Shown in pieces: positions 9,114 to 15,527 of a stretch of 15,527 bases of DNA. The notes below the pieces were generated by a model, which was not told where the DNA came from, did not search any database, and worked only from the letters and a program-made list of their open reading frames with translations. How positions within the stretch are numbered: the stretch's first letter is position 1; the number at the start of each line of letters is the position of its first letter. The translations under genes were made by a program, and so were the position numbers. Source of the stretch: Gyrodactylus bullatarudis (lineage: Eukaryota; Platyhelminthes; Monogenea; Gyrodactylidea; Gyrodactylidae); contig SSNU01002988.1 in NCBI GenBank assembly GCA_012064415.1, positions 1 to 15,527 on the forward strand, in the 5' to 3' direction.

Positions 9114-9349
9114 CATATAAATACAGTTTTTAGAAATTTATAAGGGACCTTATTGGTCCGTTTTGTTACTAATGGTACAATTGGTTCCTTTCTGTTACGT
9201 ATGAAATAATATTTAAAACTAATTAATAACTATTGTAACTGCAAAATCTCTATTAAAACCATATTTCTAACCTGGCAACCAATTGTAACATTAGTAACAA
9301 AACGGACCAATAAGGTCCCTTATAAATTTCTAAAAACTGTATTTATATG
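9114..9349. mobile_element. Foldback element or MITE: 75-bp arms, 86-bp loop
   Basis: The left arm 9114-9188 and right arm 9275-9349 are reverse complements at 73 of 75 positions. The arm contains TTATAAGGGACCTTATTGG and then TCCGTTTTGTTACTAATG. The ends read caTATAAATACAG and CTGTATTTATAtg, so TA target duplications around TAAATACAG are possible. The interior is A/T-rich without coding signs. The element ends about 500 bp before the sarcospan-like exon. Confidence 0.85.
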
Positions 9350-9831
9350 GCATGTATCACACTGATGAGTATGCCCAAAAATATTTTCCAACCATTTTTA
9401 CTGGATGAAAAATTAATAAATTAGTATGATCCAAGATCAAGTCAATTGGATGCTTCTTTCCTTGTTTATAAGTGATCCTGAAAAAATAATGTTGCGTATG
9501 CTTTTTAAAATATACTTTGAATTTTTGTTATGGTCTCTCATCTGTCTTTCCGGTCTTATTCAAATTAATAAACTTTGCTGTTTAAAATTATTCTGGTAAA
9601 ACCTTCCCTTTTATTACACTGTGTAGACTCTTGCAAAATGCATTTTTTGAACTTATTCAACGGTACTTTTTTCTATTTAATAAAATTTCAAGGTTTGTTA
9701 TTGTGAATGAAATCCAAAATCATGGAAATATTTTCATGAAATACATTTACTAATACATAGGTATATTCCTCAATTTTGATTGGTTCTCTGTTTATATCTT
9801 CAACAGGAATAAAAAACTATTCATTTCTTAC

Positions 9832-9857
9832 AGGCTATGCAGAAGTGAGACGTCCAA
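9832..9857 (+). other. Possible 5' UTR start or splice acceptor of the sarcospan-like exon
   Basis: CATTTCTTACAG ending at 9831 is a strong acceptor candidate, 26 bp before the ATG at 9858. If it is used, the exon begins with a short untranslated segment containing an ATG at 9835 whose frame stops after three codons. The competing acceptor ends at 9878. Confidence 0.35.
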
Positions 9858-10457
9858 ATGCATCATCTAATCTTACAGGAGAGGCAAGAAGAAGAATACG
9901 ATGAGGAATATAATCGCGAAATGAGCCTTGAAATGATTGAGAACCCGCCGAATCAAAAGCGAGATAATTTAATCAGTTCACCTCTGGTTGATTTCTACCA
10001 ACTAGATCATTCAAATAAATTCAGATTTCGTTCCTATTCAGCACCGAAAAATGTGGAATTTTATCGTAAAAGTTTCTTCAAAAAGAAACGAATCCTTTCG
10101 TGTAGCCAAAAATTTGAAAAGAAAAGGAACCAATATGAACCAAGACAGAAACGGTTTATAATGGCCCAAAATCATCGAAATAAAATCTTGGACATTTCCA
10201 AACGCTCCTCTCTGTCAAGGGCTAATGAGATAATGCGTAAAACCTCAAATTGTAGTTATAACACCAATCTTACCCGTCGAACATCAACCATGGACATACG
10301 TAAAGAGAGATTTGAGTCGCAGTTTTGTCAAATTCAAGTACTCCTCGTTAGCTTGCAGATTGGCCTAGGTGTTATAGTTGCCTTACTCGGATTCAAAGTG
10401 ACTCGATCATCAAAATCGATCAGCTGGATCAACTGTGGAGGTTGGGCAGGATTTCCC
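9858..10457 (+). CDS. Sarcospan-like tetraspan membrane protein, N-terminal exon
   Basis: An open frame of 200 codons ends at a good donor (GTGAGT at 10458, phase 0). Residues 9-28 are acidic (QEEEYDEEYNR). Residues 50-155 are rich in Lys, Arg and Ser (FRFRSYSAP, KSFFKKKR, KRSSLSR, TRRTSTMD), which suggests a cytoplasmic, phosphorylatable region. Residues 159-179 form a hydrophobic helix, VLLVSLQIGLGVIVALLGF, followed by a short loop and CGGWAGFP. That order matches the first helix and WAG motif of sarcospan, the dystrophin-associated tetraspan (human LLALLQLALGIAVTVVGF ... FWAG), so I infer a sarcospan relative; other CD20-like tetraspans with a WAG motif are possible. The ATG at 9858 has an in-frame TGA at 9846 just upstream and a weak context. 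The coding part may instead begin after the acceptor CTTACAG ending at 9878, also in frame, with the first exon further upstream. Later helices are not found in the window. Confidence 0.6.
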
Positions 10458-13400
10458 GTGAGTTATTCAAATTATGCTTCTGAGAAAATCGATTTTTAAG
10501 TAATTCTAAAACATGAAAATCTTTCAAACCATTGGAAAATGATTAATTTATCAAGAGTTTTTATGTCTATAATGAAATGTATTTTTGAAAAGTAAGGATA
10601 GGTTTTGTTTTCAAAGAGCACTAGACATTGAAAACCTTTACTGATTATCTGATTATGTAAGCATTAGACTAATACTGTGGTATATTTTCTGTAATCAGCC
10701 TGGCCTTTCTCATGGGTGTAAAGAAATTAAAAGTTAGAATTTTGTTTTCTGAAAAACAAAACAATTTTAAACTCTCTAGTCGTAAGAATGCTTATTTTAG
10801 GTAAGGAAATTTACTTTGAAAGTACGAAAGTAATCATGCTGACTAATGATATTTTGGGTTCAATAAGATCCTCTGATTGGATAGTAAAGGGCTTGACGTA
10901 TTTATTAGACTACAATAAAAGCTTTTCGACCCAAGTTCATGGTTCTGATTTCTCGGAACTCGTTATGCTTTTACTTATTATTTTGCCCAATATTTCAAAG
11001 ACTGAAGCAGAGACCTTGTATTCTACGAAAAAATCACCTTTTTCTTTTATACATAACTGAAGAATTATTTATTCTCAATAGTCTGTGAGGATTTATCTTC
11101 ATAAAATTATCGAGAAGTTTTCAATCAACAGAATGAAATTTTTTATTTTTCCCTCGGACTTCTACGTTTTGTCTAGAAAGATTATTTTTTTAAAATTAAA
11201 TATTGAAAGGTGATTGACTACGAAAGTAATCTAGAAATCAAAAGTTTTTCATCGAATTAGAGTTCTTTTACTTGTCCAAGAAAAAAAGGTCTTCGTTCTG
11301 TCCATGAAACATTCACTGCAATGTCAAATACACTACTACCTAGAACTAAATGTTCAAATTTACAACGCTTGAACGAGAATACGTTTCCCATACATTAAAC
11401 ATTAGATGAATTTCGTATAAACAATATCCCCTCTGTCAGATTTTCAAGTTAAATTTCACATAACTGAAACAGATTCTTTTCTTTTTCAAGTGAATCTATA
11501 TATATAGCTTGTTTATTTATGAGGACTGGACAGAGAAAGAGAATTTTTTTTTCTGCAATTTTTCCAAAATTTCTTGGAAAATTTTTATATCCTTAACTTG
11601 AATCTCTTCATCGATTCTGGAATTCAACTTTTCCTCTTCAAACTATAGAATTCTTAGCAGTTGGATTATTTCATTTATAACTCTTGTTGAGCTGTATTTT
11701 GATATGGAAATGTTCTCTCAGTTCAGAGTTTACGCTAAATTCACGTTATTTCGATAATTTCATTTTGTACGGCAATGAAAATAGATATAAAACTTTTTTT
11801 TAACTGTAACTTCTTCTTCAAAAATCTAAAATGATCATAATCAAAACCATTCATCTACGTTCATATTAAGAAAAATTTCTCACAAAAAGCGCATGAGTAC
11901 TGTATTTAACTGGCTTGTTGATATTCTTGAATACGATCGTTGGGAAATTTCTTGAAGGCGGCCTTTATTATAATAGAATAGCTTTTTCAGCAATCATTTG
12001 ATTTTTATGGGCTTCAAGTGCCAATTATTTAATAATTATTTGGTTTTGATGTTTCATCATTAATTAAGATGATGGAAATTTCGATTGTATGAATAGAGGT
12101 TAGACTCGTGCCAAGAACCAATCAGAGCTAGGCTCGTCACACATTTTAGGATAGGATTTCGTTATACACTGTTAATTAATAGGCGAAATATTCCAAAAAA
12201 TTCATGCGAATTGCCATCCATAATGATTATCTTTGAATAATAAAGAAATTTATCAGAATTGCTTATATTGATATTCTCATCTGTCAATCAACTAACGGAA
12301 TGTCCTGTTAATCATCTTGTTAAGAATAAGAGATCGTTAAATTAGTATTCTTGTTACAAGATGAGCGTGATTTACGTGATAGCTATCTTGTCAAAAATTT
12401 TCAAAAATTCTTACACCATTCATTGAGATGACTGAATAAGTAAATTTTACAAGATTATCAAGTTTAATCCATTCTGGGACAACAATAAAACTTATTAAAA
12501 AGAAGACTCGGTTCAAAAATACAAGCTAGTTTAGAATTTACTATTTTCTCAATATATTTACTCTAATTGAATCCCATGATAAAAATAGTGGAAAAGTAGT
12601 TTTTCCACTTTTTCAATATTTGAGCTTAAAATTTTATCGAATTCTAAGATTAAATAAAGGATTCAAATTCGACAAGTTGGTTTTTTTTTTATTCAAATTT
12701 ATCACCCTATGTTGACCGGTTTTTTCCAGATTTTTTTTTCATCAAATTTGGATTTTAGAGAAATACTAAGCATCTCTTCAAGAAATAGCCAACTCGAATT
12801 TATTTATTCTAATAACTTGAAAATGATCAAAAGTATCCTGTACATTGTACAATATTATTTTTATTAAATTAAAAGAATTTCTAAAAATTTCAGAGCTTTA
12901 GAGGTCTTTTTATAAGCCGTAATAAAGAAAGTTTTGTATAGATTCGATATCCCAATTCTTTTTTCTGTTTAGCAAAATAGGAGATAAAATATTAGAGTTT
13001 TTCCTTCATATTCACGATAGGAGAAGATGAAATTAGTTCTTCAAAAGGAACAAGAATATGATCCAGCATTTGGGAATTAATATATATACACATAAGAGCA
13101 TAGTAAGACTTGAGGAACACTGCAACTGTACAGCTGACATGCAATTCTTTCATCAACTGATCAATATTGATTAGTGTTTGATATTATTCCTTGTCGAAAA
13201 TCCACACGTTTTTTGATAGATAATTAGAATTAATCCAAGTGTCTTGGGAAAATATTCTATGGCTTTCTTGTCGGACACATCCTCTTTGATTTCTTAACAG
13301 CAGTAAATACCAATTTCGAGTTGAGGGAAGATCTCAAAAATATAAGCAGAGCCTCAAAAGATCTTTCGTGAGGTTCGACCTATATAGGGCGATTTTTCAA

Positions 13401-14110
13401 AGTCGGAAATTACGCAGATCCGAACAACATCTTAACATTTTTTCCATTATTCACGCTAAAAAATCTCAAAAACACCCAAAAGTCTCATAGAGATATCTAA
13501 TTTTCTTCATCTACTTAATAATTTTACCTCTTTTGGCCAAAAATTTGGTCCTTTTAATTATAATTTAACATTGAAAAATCAAATTGCCAGTAATGGGATC
13601 ATTTCCTATCATATCGATATTCGTTAAATAGACGTGAAACTTTTAGAAATCTTCTTTTCATCTTTTTACAGAATCATAAAAAGGTATTTCGAAGCAAAAT
13701 TTAGTAGGATAATATTAAAATACTCGATGGATTTTGGAAAATTTCGTCCAAGTCTAATATACATACCGATATCATATTTTCTAGGAAATGTATTTATATC
13801 TATATAGTTTAATTTAGTGGGAAAAAGTCGGTAAATAAAGATGATGAGTTAATTTGCATAAATAAATTACCATATGTTATTGTAGTTTAAGATAGTTCTT
13901 TTGAGGATTAGAGATCTTTTGAGAGGAAGTAATTTGAATCAATTTTTGAAATCTAAAATTATGGTAATTTCTGTATTAAACCACTTATCCTGAACGAATC
14001 TACAAATGAGTTGCAGTATTTCATATCTTTCAACTGCTAAGAAGAAATACTTGATCATAATTTTGAACCAAGTAGTTCTTCAAGGAGCTGTTCGGCATAG
14101 TTAGACTATA

Positions 14111-14182
14111 ACGTTGTTCGCTTGCTACCTGACTAATAGTCAGTGACTATGTTGTGTTCTGGCTTGTATTGGTCTATCTGTA
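14111..14182 (+). repeat. Partial match to the 2154-2206 transposase-like segment
   Basis: CGCTTGCTACCT at 14119-14130 matches 2161-2172 at 11 of 12 positions, and TTGGTCTATCTGTA at 14169-14182 is identical to 2193-2206. The spacing between the two blocks is about 18 bp longer here, and the frame is broken by stops. It may be a decayed relative of the same repeat. Confidence 0.35.
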
Positions 14183-14463
14183 GAAAAAGAAAGGGAAGGG
14201 AGAAAGGTGTAGTATTTCTTAAAGAATAAGGATTATAAAAATTACAATGATTGTTATAATAATCAGAATTATTAGAGTAATAACTCTGATAATATAATTT
14301 ATCACTTGAAATAAAATTAAAATTAAGATTAGAATAAAATACATTTATATTACCCTGATGAAAATATAGTTTGAACTCACACAATATTTCGAATATATGT
14401 CGTATTCTTCTTCTGGTTTAATGTTTTGATTGAACACACAAGGTTTTAAGTATCTTAAGTTTT

Positions 14464-14685
14464 TTGAAGAATCTCACGCCAGAAGAAAAATACAAGAAGG
14501 TTCTAGAGAGTAAACATTTCCACTATAGTTTGCTCTGGATTAAACTAAACCTTCTAAAGGTCCCACGGCTAAATTGGAAAGATGCTTTGTCTCAAGAAAT
14601 TAAACTTTTATATTCTCTAGAATCCCTATTCGGACGAATAACGGGATACTTTACTCATCATTTTTTACATGCCTTATTTGAGTAA
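14464..14685 (+). CDS. Unrecognised open frame, possible exon
   Basis: The frame has 73 codons and opens with TTG rather than ATG. It reads KNLTPEEKYKKVLESKHF and later VPRLNWKDALSQEIKLLYS. Compared with neighbouring frames the composition is less biased toward Phe, Asn and Ile, with charged helical stretches, so a spliced exon or a decayed transposon protein is conceivable. I see no clear acceptor or donor at matching positions and no known domain; chance remains the simpler explanation. Confidence 0.15.
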   Translation: MKNLTPEEKYKKVLESKHFHYSLLWIKLNLLKVPRLNWKDALSQEIKLLYSLESLFGRITGYFTHHFLHALFE

Positions 14686-15527
14686 TGTTGTTGATACAGT
14701 TCTGAACTCTCCGCAGCCATTAAGCCAAAATCTATAGGAACAAAGAAAATTATTCATCTTACCTGAAATTTATTGGATAATTTTTCTTAAACCAATCAGA
14801 GTACTCGAATTTTCTAATTTTGATTGGTCTGACATCGGTTTACTTTTTGAATGGGTTCAAAACACTAGTTTTAACGGAGTCTTGTGGAGAAATATAGAGA
14901 TGTGAGATTGGATTAGAACTGGAGTATTTAGTCATCTCGTCTTCTTGTACCGATAATTCTTGTAAAACCCATCTATTTATATTAGAATTCTTTCAATTTA
15001 TAAAAGACAATCCAATCATTCCAATATTTAATTTGTAAATTATTTAATTCAATTATTTTTTGTCAAATAAAAAGTTATTGATATTTTCTGTCCGATAATT
15101 TCATGATGTTTCTATCGCTGATACATGTGTGAAAATTATATATCCATTTTTTCCACGACAGATTAATTGAAAAAAAATTAAAATGAATTCAAAATCAATA
15201 TACCACAACAATTAATGTAAAATTAACATAATAATAGACTTTATTATATTATAATAAACTAGAGACCCAAACTCTGATCACTGAAGATACTTTGTTTAGA
15301 ATTTGACAGATAGGAATACATTCAACCATTGGTAGAGTCGGTCCCTCCAAAATGCCGATCACTTTTATGCTAATTCTTAGATTAAGGAAACTTGATAAAA
15401 AAGCACCATACGGAAATTACAGTGTGTTTAGACAATTAACCTACTAGCAAAGTGTGGTCACTGGTAATTACTATATCCATGTGAACTCTAACTTGATGGA
15501 GATTGTCTTCTCACACCTAGATGTTAG

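Larger units (their letters stand above)
10458..15527. other. Long stretch without a supported gene, probably intron of the sarcospan-like gene
   Basis: It begins at a good donor (GTGAGT, 10458). I looked for an exon encoding the second to fourth sarcospan helices and found none. Open frames at 10788-11060, 14133-14384 (minus; Asn/Tyr/Phe-rich) and 14464-14685 have no recognisable domain. A weak inverted repeat (AACCAATCAGA and TTTGATTGGTCT) spans 14790-14830. Confidence 0.4.

Noticed and set aside
10788..11060. 90-codon + strand frame after an acceptor-like TTTTAG
   Set aside because: I tested it as the next sarcospan-like exon; it lacks a membrane helix in the expected place and the expected Cys residues, and has no donor.
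13370..13382. GGTTCGACC, like a tRNA B box
   Set aside because: I found no matching A box or cloverleaf arms at the right distance.
14133..14384. 83-codon - strand frame rich in Asn, Tyr and Phe
   Set aside because: The bias comes from an ATT/ATA-rich low-complexity stretch; there is no protein-like pattern.
1..15527. CRISPR array, bacterial operon or phage system
   Set aside because: Introns, polyadenylation signals and animal channel sequence show eukaryotic DNA; no regularly spaced direct repeats are present.

Overview
The window looks like AT-rich, intron-rich animal DNA (most intergenic stretches are about 70% A+T by eye). It is sparse in genes and rich in inverted repeats. The two recognisable proteins, a KCNQ-type potassium channel and a sarcospan-like tetraspan, are metazoan. 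Together with the base composition and intron sizes this suggests an invertebrate, perhaps an arthropod, but that assignment is inference.

Layout. Positions 1-2362 lie upstream of the first exon I can see and are probably an intron of the channel gene. They hold a perfect 283-bp inverted repeat (arms 1264-1546 and 1708-1990, loop 161 bp), three same-strand copies of a 30-bp motif that forms the outer end of that palindrome, and a short reading frame resembling the start of a Tc1-like transposase. Positions 2363-5014 carry the last four exons of a KCNQ channel on the + strand. They encode the end of the helix A-B linker, helix B, helix C, helix D (the tetramerisation coiled coil) and a short tail; overlapping polyadenylation signals follow at 5193-5202. 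One of its introns contains a 123-bp MITE with 12-bp terminal repeats flanked by TA.

Positions 5203-9857 contain no gene I can support, but hold two more inverted-repeat elements (6421-6991 and 9114-9349). At 9858-10457 lies a coding exon with a 150-residue charged N-terminal region, one membrane helix and a CxxWAG motif that resembles the start of sarcospan; it ends at a clean splice donor. The rest of that gene is not recognisable in the remaining 5 kb, which I read as a long intron, or as an intron running off the window.

The two genes need not be related in function, although both products act in excitable-cell membranes. The most striking feature is structural: four separate inverted-repeat elements in 9.4 kb, one of them perfect and probably transcribed inside the channel pre-mRNA, where it would fold into a long double-stranded RNA.
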